A stretch of DNA of 64,000 bases. Source: Mesorhizobium zhangyense. GTDB taxonomy: Bacteria > Pseudomonadota > Alphaproteobacteria > Rhizobiales > Rhizobiaceae. The translations under genes and the position numbers were made by a program. The stretch lies in contig NZ_JAAKZG010000002.1 in NCBI RefSeq assembly GCF_011045115.1, forward strand, positions 62,001 to 126,000, written 5' to 3'. Below the pieces are notes generated by a model. It had not been told where the DNA came from. It saw only the letters and a list, made by a program, of their open reading frames with translations, and searched no databases. Positions 50,637 through 58,888 of the stretch are shown piece by piece. The stretch's first letter is position 1. Each line of letters starts with the position of its first letter.

Positions 50637-51671
50637 ATGAACTGGAAGACGACGGCGACGGCTGTAGGCCTCGCTTGGCTGGCGACGACGGGCCTCGCCC
50701 GCGCCGAGGGCGAGCTGAACATCTACAACTGGGGCAACTACACCAGCCCGGAGATGATCAAGAAGTTCGAGGACGCCTACAAGGTCAAGGTCACCGTAAC
50801 CGATTACGATTCCAACGACACCGCGCTCGCCAAGATCCGCCAGGGCGGCCACGGCTTCGACATGGTTGTCCCTTCCGCCTCGGTGGTGAAAGTGTGGATC
50901 GACGAGGGCCTGGTTCTCGAAAGCCGTCCTGATCAGATGGAGAATTTCAAAAATGTCGATCCCCGCTGGGTCGACGTGCCGTTCGATCCGGGCCGCCATT
51001 ACTCGGTGCCGTGGCAGTGGGGCACGACCGGCGTTACTGTTAACAACTCGGTCTATTCTGGCGATCCGAACACCTCGGCGATCTTCATGGACCCGCCCGC
51101 CGAACTCGTCGGCAAGGTCAATGTCGTGCCCGAGATGTCCGATGTCATGTATCTGGCCATCGCCTATGTCGGAGGCGAGCCCTGCACCGGCGACAAGGAA
51201 GTGCTGAAGAAGGTGCGTGACATGCTGGTGGCAGCCAAGCCGAAATGGCTGTCGATGGATTTCGGCAACATCGAGAAATACATCAAGGGTGATATTTCGG
51301 CCGGTGTAAACTGGAACGGCGCCTCCTTCCGCTCGCGGCTGAAGAACGACAAGATCGTCTATGGTTATCCGAAGGAAGGCTATCCGATCTGGATGGACAA
51401 TCTGATGATCATCAAGGACGCCAAGAACACCGAAAACGCCAAGCTGTTCATGAACTTCGTGATGGACCCGGAGAATGCCGCGATGCTTTCGAGCTTTGCC
51501 CGCTACGCCAACGGCATCAAGGGTTCGGAAGCCTTCCTGCCTGAAGACATGAAGGATGCGCCCGAGGTCAATATCCCGGCCGAATTTGCCGCGCACGGCA
51601 ATTTCAACCTCGCCTGCGCGCCGGATGTGCAGGCGCTCTACACCCGGATCTGGACCGATCTCCTGAAGTGA
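50637..51671 (+). CDS. polyamine-type ABC substrate-binding protein (PotD/PotF-like)
   Basis: 344 residues from ATG 50637 with GGGAG upstream and a signal peptide (about 1-22, ending ARA). Mature start [20 protein letters not shown], then [16 protein letters not shown] and the ligand-site [12 protein letters not shown], are typical of spermidine/putrescine binding proteins. Later [14 protein letters not shown] and [10 protein letters not shown] follow the same fold. No permease or ATPase gene is next to it, so it either serves a transporter elsewhere or acts as a sensor. It is followed by a hydrolase and an oxidoreductase on the same strand. Confidence 0.88.
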   Translation: MNWKTTATAVGLAWLATTGLARAEGELNIYNWGNYTSPEMIKKFEDAYKVKVTVTDYDSNDTALAKIRQGGHGFDMVVPSASVVKVWIDEGLVLESRPDQMENFKNVDPRWVDVPFDPGRHYSVPWQWGTTGVTVNNSVYSGDPNTSAIFMDPPAELVGKVNVVPEMSDVMYLAIAYVGGEPCTGDKEVLKKVRDMLVAAKPKWLSMDFGNIEKYIKGDISAGVNWNGASFRSRLKNDKIVYGYPKEGYPIWMDNLMIIKDAKNTENAKLFMNFVMDPENAAMLSSFARYANGIKGSEAFLPEDMKDAPEVNIPAEFAAHGNFNLACAPDVQALYTRIWTDLLK

Positions 51672-51726
51672 TATCGACGCGCCGCCCGGTTCGCCGGGCG
51701 GCGGCGTCCTAAACAAGAGGTGTTGC

Positions 51727-52671
51727 ATGGCGCTCGATCCGGAAATCAAGGCGATGCTCGACCGGCTCGCGGCCGAGCAGGCTTCGTCGCAGCAAAAGGT
51801 CACGCTGCAAAGCGCGCGCCGCGACTATCGCGCGCAATACCGCGAAATGAGCCGTGCGCCCGAAGGTGACGTGTCCGAAACCACGATGCGGCTGCCGGGC
51901 GGCCATGCCGATGCGTCCCTTCGCATATACACGCCTGCCGGCCTTGCCAGCCCCGCGCCGGTGATCCTCTATCTGCATGGCGGCGGCTTCGTGCTTGGCG
52001 ACGCCGACACCTATGCGCCGCAATCGGCCCGCATTGCGCTCGAATGCGGCGCGGTGGTCGCCTTTCTGGAATATCGACTCGCGCCGGAGCACCCGTTTCC
52101 CTCGGCTCTTGAAGACACGCTGCTCGCGGTGAACTGGATTGCCGGCAACGCCGCGTCGATCGGCGGCGACCCAAGCCGTTTCGCGCTGATGGGCGACAGC
52201 GCTGGCGCCAACCTGTCGATCGCCGCCATGTTGAAGGATCGCGGGCCGTTCAAGGGTGCGTGCCTGCTCTACCCGCTGGTCGATGCGCGGCCATATCTCG
52301 GCCTTGCGCCGAAATCGGCGTCGGACGAGGCTTTCGCCACTGGCCATTATCTGGAATTCGCCGAGACCGAGTATTTCGCCAGGGCCTATCTGCCGGATCA
52401 CGCTCTGGCGTCCGATCCCCGGGTTTCTCCCGTGCTGGCCGCAGATTTGGGCGGGCTGCCGCCGATCCTGTTCTACTGCGCCGAAAACGACATCCTGCGC
52501 GATCAGGGCCGCGCATTCGCTGAACAATTGAAAGCTGCCGGCAATGATGTGAAATACCGCTGCTTCGACGAACTCATTCACAATTTCATGCAGCATTCCG
52601 GCATTTCGAAGCGCTCCGATACGGCCTTCCTGGAAGTATGCCGTGCCATGAAACAGATGCTTGCGGCATAG
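51727..52671 (+). CDS. alpha/beta hydrolase, hormone-sensitive-lipase-like esterase
   Basis: 314 residues, cytosolic. The oxyanion motif HGGGF (in LYLHGGGFVLGD), EYRLAPEHPFP, nucleophile serine in GDSAGANL, the aspartate in CAENDILRDQG and the histidine in LIHNFMQ give a complete catalytic set of family IV bacterial esterases. They cut short-chain esters or lactones; no finer call is possible. It lies 55 bases after the binding-protein gene and nine bases before the fusion enzyme, suggesting one transcript. Confidence 0.9.
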   Translation: MALDPEIKAMLDRLAAEQASSQQKVTLQSARRDYRAQYREMSRAPEGDVSETTMRLPGGHADASLRIYTPAGLASPAPVILYLHGGGFVLGDADTYAPQSARIALECGAVVAFLEYRLAPEHPFPSALEDTLLAVNWIAGNAASIGGDPSRFALMGDSAGANLSIAAMLKDRGPFKGACLLYPLVDARPYLGLAPKSASDEAFATGHYLEFAETEYFARAYLPDHALASDPRVSPVLAADLGGLPPILFYCAENDILRDQGRAFAEQLKAAGNDVKYRCFDELIHNFMQHSGISKRSDTAFLEVCRAMKQMLAA

Positions 52672-52680
52672 CGTATCGAA

Positions 52681-54651
52681 ATGACCGCTGTGCCTTTTCG
52701 TGTCGAAAGCCTGCATATCTATCCGCTGAAGTCCGGGGCCGGCCTTTCGGTCGAAACCGCGCGGCTTGAGCCGGAAGGGCTCGTCGGCGACCGGCGCATG
52801 ATGGTCGTGGACGAAGAGGGAAACTGCATCACCGCCCGCAAGACTTCGAAGCTGATGCAGGTGCGCACGCATCTGGATGGTGACGAGGTGGTGCTGACTG
52901 CGCCCGGCATGCCGGTGCTGGCCTTTGCGCGCGACACGCTGCACCGAACCGATACGGTGACGATCTGGGGTGACAGCGTGATTGCGCTCGACGCAGGCGA
53001 TGCCGCTTCGCAATGGCTGCAGGATTTTCTCGGCAGGCCATGCCGCCTTGTGGTGAAGGGCGGCCAGACACGTCGCCCCCTCGGGTTGGGCGGCGGCGGC
53101 ACCGTCAGCTTTGCCGATACCGCGCCGCTGCTTCTGACCAATGCGGCATCGCTTGCCAACATGAACCGCTTCCTCGAAACCGAGGCTGAAATGCAGCGTT
53201 TCCGGCCCAATCTGGTCGTCAGCGGGCCGGATGCCTATGCGGAAGACAGCTGGGCGACAGTGCGCATCGGCGAGATCGAGTTCGAGGTGGCGGGCGCTTG
53301 CGACCGCTGCGTCATGATCACGCTAGACCCGCGCACGGGTGAGGGCCGGCCGGATCACGAGCCCCTTGCCCTGCTGGGCAAGCAGCGGCGCGGCGAGGAC
53401 GGTAAGGCCTATTTCGGCCAGTTCCTGATTCCGCGGACGATGGGAAGATTGACAGTCGGCGACCCTGTCGAAGTGCTTGCGCGCAAAGTCCCGATCACCA
53501 TCCTGCCGGGTTCTGCGGTGCCCGTCACGCGGCTGCCTTTGACTACCGGCGCGACCGGTGGCGCCTCGAATGCCCGTGGGCGCGAAAGGCTGCTTCGCTG
53601 CGTTGCCGTTATCGACGAAACGCATGATTTCCGCACCTTCCGTTTCCAGCTGGAACCGGGCGAGGCCATCGACTACAAGCCCGGCCAGTTCATCACGCTG
53701 CTGCTCGACATCGACGGGCAGACGGTGCGGCGCAACTATACGATCTCGTCCTCGCCGTCGCGTCCGCACCATGTTTCGGTGACGGTCAAGCGGGTCGAAG
53801 GCGGTCGCATTTCGAACTGGCTGCATGACACGCTGAAGCCGGGGGACACGCTCCGCTCGCTCGGCCCCAATGGCCGCTTCCATCTCGCCACCGCCGGTTC
53901 CGTCGAGCGCCTGCTGCTGCTGTCGGCCGGCAGCGGCATCACGCCGATGATGTCGATGCTGCGCTTCATCGCCGATGCCAACCTGCCGCTCGATATCCAT
54001 TTCCACCACAGTGCGCGCAATGCGGAAGACGTTTCCTTCCTGCACGAACTGGCGCTGCTGCGCCGGCAGATGGGTGGGCGGCTGCGGCTGTCCTGGAATC
54101 TCACCGGCGTCGACGCCGCGCAGGAAATGCTTGCGTCCACCCGCTTCGGAGAAGATAGCCGGCCCAATGTCTTGAGCGGACGGCTCGATGAAGGCGTGCT
54201 GCGCGCCGCCTGTCCCGATCTTGCCGAACGCCTCGTCTTCTGCTGCGGCCCCGACGGCTTTCGCAGCAAGGCCCGGCAGATCTATGAGGACTGGCAGCCC
54301 ACACCGAAACACCCGTTTCTGGAGGAAACCTTCGGCCCGGATCGCTCGGCTGCACCGGAAGCCGAGATAGGCACCTACACGGTATCTTTCCTGAAAAGCG
54401 GCAAGTCGGTGGAAGGCGAAGGGGCCGTCACAGTGCTCGAACTCGCCCGCAAGGCTGGCGTCGAACTGCCTGCCGATTGCGAGGCGGGCATCTGCGGCAC
54501 CTGCCGCTGCAAAGTCGTTTCGGGCGAATGGCGCATCGCGCCTAACGCCGCCGATCCCGAACGTGCGGCACTTTCCGACGAAGAAAAACAGTCAGGCTAC
54601 ATCCTGGCCTGCTCCACCAACCCGGTCGGCGCCGTCGAGCTGGATATCTGA
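52681..54651 (+). CDS. MOSC-flavin reductase-ferredoxin fusion oxidoreductase (mARC/YcbX-related)
   Basis: 656 residues. First 290: MOSC N-terminal barrel (LHIYPLKSGAGLSVE) and MOSC domain with Cys210 in GACDRCVMITLDPRTG, equal to the molybdenum-ligating cysteine of mARC proteins, and FGQFLIPRTMGRLTVGDPVE. Residues about 305-540: FAD/NAD(P) reductase with RRNYTISSSPS and SAGSGITPMMSML. Residues about 565-656: plant-type 2Fe-2S ferredoxin, CEAGICGTCRC plus a later cysteine in ILACST. Electrons could run NAD(P)H-FAD-FeS-Mo in one chain. YcbX has MOSC and ferredoxin only. Likely reduces N-hydroxylated compounds; substrate unknown. Confidence 0.88.
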   Translation: MTAVPFRVESLHIYPLKSGAGLSVETARLEPEGLVGDRRMMVVDEEGNCITARKTSKLMQVRTHLDGDEVVLTAPGMPVLAFARDTLHRTDTVTIWGDSVIALDAGDAASQWLQDFLGRPCRLVVKGGQTRRPLGLGGGGTVSFADTAPLLLTNAASLANMNRFLETEAEMQRFRPNLVVSGPDAYAEDSWATVRIGEIEFEVAGACDRCVMITLDPRTGEGRPDHEPLALLGKQRRGEDGKAYFGQFLIPRTMGRLTVGDPVEVLARKVPITILPGSAVPVTRLPLTTGATGGASNARGRERLLRCVAVIDETHDFRTFRFQLEPGEAIDYKPGQFITLLLDIDGQTVRRNYTISSSPSRPHHVSVTVKRVEGGRISNWLHDTLKPGDTLRSLGPNGRFHLATAGSVERLLLLSAGSGITPMMSMLRFIADANLPLDIHFHHSARNAEDVSFLHELALLRRQMGGRLRLSWNLTGVDAAQEMLASTRFGEDSRPNVLSGRLDEGVLRAACPDLAERLVFCCGPDGFRSKARQIYEDWQPTPKHPFLEETFGPDRSAAPEAEIGTYTVSFLKSGKSVEGEGAVTVLELARKAGVELPADCEAGICGTCRCKVVSGEWRIAPNAADPERAALSDEEKQSGYILACSTNPVGAVELDI

Positions 54652-54674
54652 CGAGAACGGTTTTCCCGTTGCCT

Positions 54675-55373
54675 TCAGCTGCGTGCGTCGGGGAATTTGA
54701 CGTGTTTCAGAAGATGCGTCGCGCCGTCGTTTATGTCGCGCGTGATTGCAGCGCGCGCCCGCGCGCCATCATGTTCCTCGATCGCAGCCACTGCTTCTTC
54801 ATGGTAGTCGATGTCGAGAATGGCGGCGAGATTGTTCTCGAACCCTGTCGTCAGGTTCCGCAGAAACGGACCTACCTGCATCCATACGGTTTCGATCAGG
54901 AAGATCATTTGCTCGTTGCCGCAATGGCGGTAGATGGAGAACTTGAAATTGTAGTTCTTCCGCAGATAGTCGTCGATGTCGCCCTTGCGCGCCGCCTCGG
55001 TGAGTTCGGTGCAATGGCGGCGGACCGTGCGCAGGTTGTTTCCGTTGATTCGCTGCGCGGCAAGTTCGGTTGCCGAGCCTTCCAGGATCATCCGCACGGC
55101 GGTCAGTTCCGAGAACCGGTCGGCGGAAATCATCGGCACTTCCATGCTGCCGTTCGGCATCGGGCTCAGCGCCCGCAGCGCCTGCAGGCGCATGAAGGCA
55201 CTGCGCACCGGCATGTCGCTGGTGCCGAGCTCCTTGGCGACCTTGCGCGACGTCAGCTTCTGGCCGGGTGCGAACTGGCCGGACATCAGCGCCCGCACGA
55301 GTTCCAGATAGACCTTCTCGTGCAGGGGAACGGTGTCGACTGCAGTCAGTCCGAATTGGGTTTTATCGGCCAT
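54675..55373 (-). CDS. GntR family transcriptional regulator (FadR/FCD type)
   Basis: 232 residues. The N-terminal winged helix (about 15-80) has LVRALMSGQFAPGQKLTSRKVAKELGTS and PVRSAFMRLQALRAL. The C-terminal FCD domain (about 90-220) has LTAVRMILEGSATELAA, HCTELTEAARKGD and the metal/ligand histidines in FSIYRHCGNEQ and DIDYHEEA. It is convergent with the fusion enzyme, 23 bases from it, and may control the 50637-54651 unit; the ligand is probably an organic or amino acid. Confidence 0.9.
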   Translation of the reverse strand: MADKTQFGLTAVDTVPLHEKVYLELVRALMSGQFAPGQKLTSRKVAKELGTSDMPVRSAFMRLQALRALSPMPNGSMEVPMISADRFSELTAVRMILEGSATELAAQRINGNNLRTVRRHCTELTEAARKGDIDDYLRKNYNFKFSIYRHCGNEQMIFLIETVWMQVGPFLRNLTTGFENNLAAILDIDYHEEAVAAIEEHDGARARAAITRDINDGATHLLKHVKFPDARS

Positions 55374-55759
55374 TGGCGGTGTGCTGCTTCATGCGTCCTG
55401 AAAACTACGCAGATGGCTTTATCTGCCGCTATGAAAATAAAGGTGCTGAACAATACCTGACTGCGGAAGTCAGCGATTTTTCAAGTAGATAATAGACTCT
55501 TGATCCGCAAAGCCGCAAGCGGCGATGTCACGTTATCTACGGTTGTTCGCAGGCAGCGCGGCATGAAATTCCGCCTATATTTTCCTGTCGGTAGATCGTA
55601 GTTCTCGAACCATCGGCTGCGAGCGTCGTGATTTCCCACTAGCGGTTACACCTGGCAACAATATTTTATCCAACTTTCGAGGCCCTTGACGCGTTGTCCC
55701 ATTTCTTATGCTAATGGGCTGCCTGATCACTCGTGATCACCAAGTGAGGAATTCGATCC
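55374..55759. other. 386-base intergenic region, no gene seen
   Basis: Lies between the divergent GntR gene and the lipoprotein gene, so it should hold both promoters. A small hairpin CTGACT-GCGG-AAGTCAG occurs near 55460, followed by TTTTT; it could end a short transcript. No protein-like frame or RNA gene was recognised. Confidence 0.5.
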
Positions 55760-56005
55760 ATGCGTAAAATGATCATTGCACTGGCCGCTGTCGTTGCACT
55801 GAGCGGCTGTACCTCAACCGAACGGGATGTCGGTATAGGTGCGGGTGCCGGTGCCATCATCGGTGGTATTGCAGGCGGCGGCAGGGGCGCGTTGATTGGC
55901 GCCGGTGCCGGTGCACTCGGCGGCCTTCTGGTGCGCAATCTGCGCAACGGCTACTGCCAGTATCGCGACCGTCACGGCCGCATCTACACGGCGCGCTGCC
56001 GCTAA
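55760..56005 (+). CDS. short glycine-zipper lipoprotein
   Basis: 81 residues. Lipobox LSGC (cysteine about 17) after a short signal peptide, then GIGAGAGAIIGGIAGGGRGALIGAGAGALGG split over two glycine-zipper runs, and a C-terminus GYCQYRDRHGRIYTARC matching the C-terminal pattern of the lipoprotein at 47884. Probably anchored to the outer membrane. Single gene with a hairpin 54 bases after the stop. Confidence 0.86.
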   Translation: MRKMIIALAAVVALSGCTSTERDVGIGAGAGAIIGGIAGGGRGALIGAGAGALGGLLVRNLRNGYCQYRDRHGRIYTARCR

Positions 56006-56058
56006 TCGGTCAGCAAACACCGAAGATTGCGAGGTTTTCGCGGTCTAGTTGAGACAAA

Positions 56059-56092
56059 CTGATGCCAGCTCTGTATTTCGGGCTGGCATCAG
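56059..56092. terminator. strong hairpin between convergent genes
   Basis: CTGATGCCAGC (56059-56069) and GCTGGCATCAG (56082-56092) form a perfect 11-base stem around 12 bases. No long T-run follows on either strand, so it may block RNA decay or end transcription weakly. Confidence 0.55.
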
Positions 56093-56136
56093 CCGTTTGC
56101 AGGCAGTTTTCCTTGAAATCTTTCGATCGCTGCCGA

Positions 56137-56754
56137 TCACCACATCCGACGCAGAAGCGCCCGGCACTTGTTAAGTCCGACCCCGACTGACATTCCGATA
56201 AACGTGTCGCCGACCTCGCCGGTCTGGGTCATGATGCCGATATCGACGCCTACAATCGCAATTCCCTTAAGTGCCTCAAGAGCGTCTTCGGCCAGTTCTG
56301 GTTGCGGATTTTGCGCGAACTCCGGATCCTTTGCGTATCGGCAGCATACATCCCGGATGAGCCGGATTTTGCCTTCGACTCTGTCGAAATCGAAATCGTC
56401 GATCACGCCAAGGAGGCCGGAGAGTTCATCCGCTACATGAATGGTGGCACCTTCGTTGACTCCGGATTGCCGTAGAACCTCCCCCTCAACGTCACGAAAG
56501 CGCTGGACAAAGCGTTCGAATTCTTCACCTTCGCGCGGCATCCCTTGAGTTGCGCGACGCCCGACCTCGACACACTCGCGCAGGTCCGCTTCAAAATCAG
56601 GGTCTTCAACCAGATCGGAGAAAGCCCGGCAGGCTTCTTGCATCACCGCAACTGCATCTTCACGCGGCATCACGTCACCCCGCGTCAATGCCCTTCTTTC
56701 TTCAATGCGGTTGATAACTCTGCCCCAATACTGCGGGTCCTTGAGTATTCCCAT
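56137..56754 (-). CDS. unrecognised 205-residue protein next to tRNA-Phe
   Basis: I do not recognise this protein. It starts MGILKDPQYWGRVINRIEERR; residues 1-115 are acidic, helical and without membrane spans (MQEACRAFSDLVEDPDFE, EEFERFVQRFRDVEGE). The last 40 residues (IAIVGVDIGIMTQTGEVGDT and SVGVGLNKC) form a glycine-rich, mildly hydrophobic end. Base composition is less GC-rich than that of the neighbours, and it sits 107 bases from tRNA-Phe, a usual insertion site. It could be a remnant of an integrated element or a toxin-like or immunity-like orphan. No function is assigned. Confidence 0.7.
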   Translation of the reverse strand: MGILKDPQYWGRVINRIEERRALTRGDVMPREDAVAVMQEACRAFSDLVEDPDFEADLRECVEVGRRATQGMPREGEEFERFVQRFRDVEGEVLRQSGVNEGATIHVADELSGLLGVIDDFDFDRVEGKIRLIRDVCCRYAKDPEFAQNPQPELAEDALEALKGIAIVGVDIGIMTQTGEVGDTFIGMSVGVGLNKCRALLRRMW

Positions 56755-56861
56755 GTTCCCCTCCGCACATCTTGCAGAAAGTTACAGGCATATAATCAAG
56801 TCTGCATAGTTCTCAAAATGGTGGAGGTGTGATCATCAAGCCTGAAATCGCTTGAGAAAAA

Positions 56862-56937
56862 TGGTGCCCAGACGCGGATTCGAACCACGGACACGCGGAT
56901 TTTCAATCCGCTGCTCTACCAGCTGAGCTATCTGGGC
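56862..56937 (-). tRNA. tRNA-Phe (anticodon GAA)
   Basis: Minus strand, 76 bases with encoded CCA. Acceptor GCCCAGA/TCTGGGC, D-arm AGCTCAGCTGGTAGAGC, anticodon loop TTGAAAA (anticodon GAA), T-arm GGTTCGAATCC. It lies 314 bases from yacG, downstream of the conserved murA-yacG cluster. Confidence 0.97.
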
Positions 56938-57098
56938 CTGTTGTGGAACCCGGTTTGAGCCGGTTCCCCACTTTGCAAGGGCTTGGCAACCCGGGAAAGC
57001 GGGTGGGTTATAGCATGAGATTTCCGCCTGTCCAGCGCTTGAAAGCCGATTGCGACAAGAAAGAACGCAAGCTTGAAAAAAGCTCAGCCGGCGTCAGG

Positions 57099-57143
57099 CC
57101 GTGATCCCGAAAACTGGGTACCGGTTTTCGGAAAAGATCACGG
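57099..57143. repeat. 45-base palindromic element
   Basis: Arms CCGTGATC and GATCACGG enclose inner pairs CCGAAAAC / GGTTTTCGG around TGGGTACC. This sequence type (GATCCCGAAAAC...) is a common rhizobial intergenic palindrome. One copy seen here. Confidence 0.75.
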
Positions 57144-57206
57144 TCAACCCTGGAGAGGTTCAGTTTTTGATAGAATCGTCGAACCGCTCTAAGTATTTGT
57201 TTTCAC

Positions 57207-57250
57207 GAAATTCCGGACGGAAAACCGTTTCACACTTTTCCTGGAATTGC
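57207..57250. repeat. 44-base dispersed palindromic element, copy 2
   Basis: Reverse complement of the element at 45774-45817 with three base differences. It abuts the yacG stop, as copy 1 abuts the lpiA stop, which suggests a role or tolerance at transcript ends. Confidence 0.85.
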
Positions 57251-57251
57251 T

Positions 57252-57455
57252 CTAATTCGCCGGCTCGTCGCCTTGCTCTTCCTCGTCGTCGCGAACGGGA
57301 ATGGCATAGCTACCCGAAAGCCAGCGGTTGAGGTCGACATTCTTGCAGCGCGTCGAGCAGAACGGGTAGGTTTCGCGCGCGGACGGCTTGCCGCATTCGG
57401 GGCAGGGCCGCTTCGGCCGCAGCGGCGTGACGTTGCCAGGCGCGTCAGCACTCAT
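57252..57455 (-). CDS. yacG: DNA gyrase inhibitor / zinc-binding protein YacG
   Basis: 67 residues from ATG 57455, which overlaps the maf stop by four bases. The zinc ligands form RPCPECGKP and [15 protein letters not shown], the YacG signature; the C-terminus is acidic ([10 protein letters not shown]). In E. coli YacG binds GyrB and blocks DNA binding. The frame is open further upstream but lies inside maf. Last gene of the minus-strand cluster that begins at murA. Confidence 0.93.
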   Translation of the reverse strand: MSADAPGNVTPLRPKRPCPECGKPSARETYPFCSTRCKNVDLNRWLSGSYAIPVRDDEEEQGDEPAN

Positions 57456-58081
57456 GCCCGCGCCCCCGACAGCCAGTTGAAATGCACCTTGAAGCCTTCT
57501 GCCGTCAAAAGGCCGACCGTCTCGTAGAGCGGCAGGCCGACGACATTGGTGTAGGAGCCGACGAGCTTGACGACGAAGGTGCCGGCCAGCCCCTGCACGG
57601 CATAGCCGCCGGCCTTGCCGCGCCATTCGCCCGAAGCGAGATAGCTTTCCAGTTCCTCGCGTGCGAGCCGCTTGAAGCGCACGCGTGTTTCCACCAGCCG
57701 CTGGCGCAGCTTGCCGTCCGGCGTGATCAGGCAGACGCCGGAATAGACGCGGTGCGAGCGGCCGGAAAGAAGCTTGAGGCAGTTCGAGGCCTCGTCAAGC
57801 AGTTCCGCCTTGGGCAGGATCCGCCGCCCAACAGCGACAACAGTATCGGCGGCCAGAATGAAGGCCCCGGCAAAGTCAGGCTCGGTCTTCAGCGATTCGA
57901 GCGCCTTCTCGGCCTTGGCCTTGGACAGGCGCTTGGCCAGCGAGCGTGGATGCTCGGCGCGCAGCGGTGTCTCGTCGACATCGGCCGGCAGCAGCCGGTC
58001 GGGCTCGAGGCCCGCCTGCTGCAGAAGCTCGATCCGGCGCGGCGAAGCCGAGGCAAGCACAAGCTTCTGGAAAGCGCTCAT
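57452..58081 (-). CDS. maf: Maf-type nucleoside triphosphate pyrophosphatase
   Basis: 209 residues. Family signatures [12 protein letters not shown] at the N-terminus, [32 protein letters not shown] and [13 protein letters not shown]. It hydrolyses non-canonical nucleotides such as m7GTP or dTTP/UTP analogues and is linked to cell division arrest. Overlaps yacG and lies 39 bases after infA; the set is conserved in rhizobia. Confidence 0.94.
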   Translation of the reverse strand: MSAFQKLVLASASPRRIELLQQAGLEPDRLLPADVDETPLRAEHPRSLAKRLSKAKAEKALESLKTEPDFAGAFILAADTVVAVGRRILPKAELLDEASNCLKLLSGRSHRVYSGVCLITPDGKLRQRLVETRVRFKRLAREELESYLASGEWRGKAGGYAVQGLAGTFVVKLVGSYTNVVGLPLYETVGLLTAEGFKVHFNWLSGARA

Positions 58082-58120
58082 CTAATTCCCGTCGGTTGGA
58101 AAACGCGACTCGCGAACCGC

Positions 58121-58339
58121 TTACTTGAAACGGTAGGTGATGCGGCCCTTGGTCAGGTCATATGGCGTCATTTCGACGAGGACCTTGTCGCCCGTCAGCA
58201 CGCGGATGCGGTTCTTGCGCATGCGGCCGGCCGTGTGGGCAATGATTTCGTGTTCGTTTTCGAGCTTGACGCGAAACATCGCGTTCGGCAGCAGTTCTGT
58301 TACCGTGCCCGGAAACTCGAGGACTTCTTCCTTCGGCAT
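58121..58339 (-). CDS. infA: translation initiation factor IF-1
   Basis: 72 residues, the exact usual length. S1-like beta barrel: [40 protein letters not shown] and [17 protein letters not shown]. It binds the ribosomal A site during initiation. A TATAAT-like box lies at 58403-58408 upstream. Confidence 0.98.
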   Translation of the reverse strand: MPKEEVLEFPGTVTELLPNAMFRVKLENEHEIIAHTAGRMRKNRIRVLTGDKVLVEMTPYDLTKGRITYRFK

Positions 58340-58402
58340 TCTTTACCTTTGGTCTGGATTGTATTTCGGCACGCCGGCCGGAATTTCGGCGGAACCTATA
58401 TG

Positions 58403-58408
58403 ATTATA
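58403..58408 (-). promoter_or_regulatory. probable -10 box of the infA promoter
   Basis: TATAAT on the minus strand, 64 bases before the infA start, with a weak TTAAGC at about 16 bases further upstream. It suggests that infA-maf-yacG can be transcribed apart from the genes before it. Confidence 0.4.
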
Positions 58409-58451
58409 TGCTCTTTGTGAACACGCTTAATCGACGTAGGCCCAGCGGCCT

Positions 58452-58847
58452 TCAAGGAAGGAAACGCTGGGCGATTCTGGCCTTCAGCCGCTCGCGCACA
58501 TCGCGGTAGGCAGCCATGATCTGCTCGCGCGTGCCGGTCGCCGTTGTCGGGTCGGCTGTCGGCCAGTATTCGACCTCGACGGCCATGGAGCGCGTCAGTT
58601 CCAGTGCTGCGTGGTGCGCCTCCGGCGCCAGCGTCACGATTAGGTCGAAATAGTCGTCCTCCAGCTCGTCCAGCGAGCGTGGCTGGCGGTCGTTGAGCGA
58701 CAGGCCGTCCTCGGCAAGCACGGCGTCGACGAAAGGGTCGCGCTCGCCTGTGCGCACGCCCGCCGAGGCGACGAAGGTGGTTGCCGGCAGCACCTTGCGG
58801 GCCAGAAGCTCGGCCATCGGAGAGCGCACGGCATTCATGCCGCACAT
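58452..58847 (-). CDS. low-molecular-weight protein-tyrosine-phosphatase-like protein
   Basis: At least 131 residues. The phosphate loop CGMNAVRSPMAE (C-x5-R-S) and the late acid region VEYWPTADPT fit the LMW phosphotyrosine phosphatase / arsenate reductase fold. The first ATG (58847) lies directly before the catalytic cysteine, which would delete the beta strand leading into the loop. The frame continues upstream as RSILFM with VEPNAPP before it, back past the UPF0262 stop, but holds no ATG, GTG or TTG; CTG 58886, with GGCGGGG before it, is the likeliest start. Conserved in this cluster in rhizobia. Confidence 0.85.
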   Translation of the reverse strand: MCGMNAVRSPMAELLARKVLPATTFVASAGVRTGERDPFVDAVLAEDGLSLNDRQPRSLDELEDDYFDLIVTLAPEAHHAALELTRSMAVEVEYWPTADPTTATGTREQIMAAYRDVRERLKARIAQRFLP

Positions 58848-58888
58848 GAACAGAATGGATCGGGGAGGGGCGTTCGGCTCGACCAGGA

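Larger units (their letters stand above)
56938..57251. other. 314-base intergenic region with two palindromic repeats
   Basis: No gene. Contains the palindromes at 57099-57143 and 57207-57250 described separately. The stretch 56938-57098 should hold the tRNA-Phe promoter, but no clear boxes were found. Confidence 0.6.

Noticed and set aside
55268-55492. 74-codon frame overlapping the GntR start
   Set aside because: Mostly antisense to GntR, no ribosome site, and changes character outside the gene.
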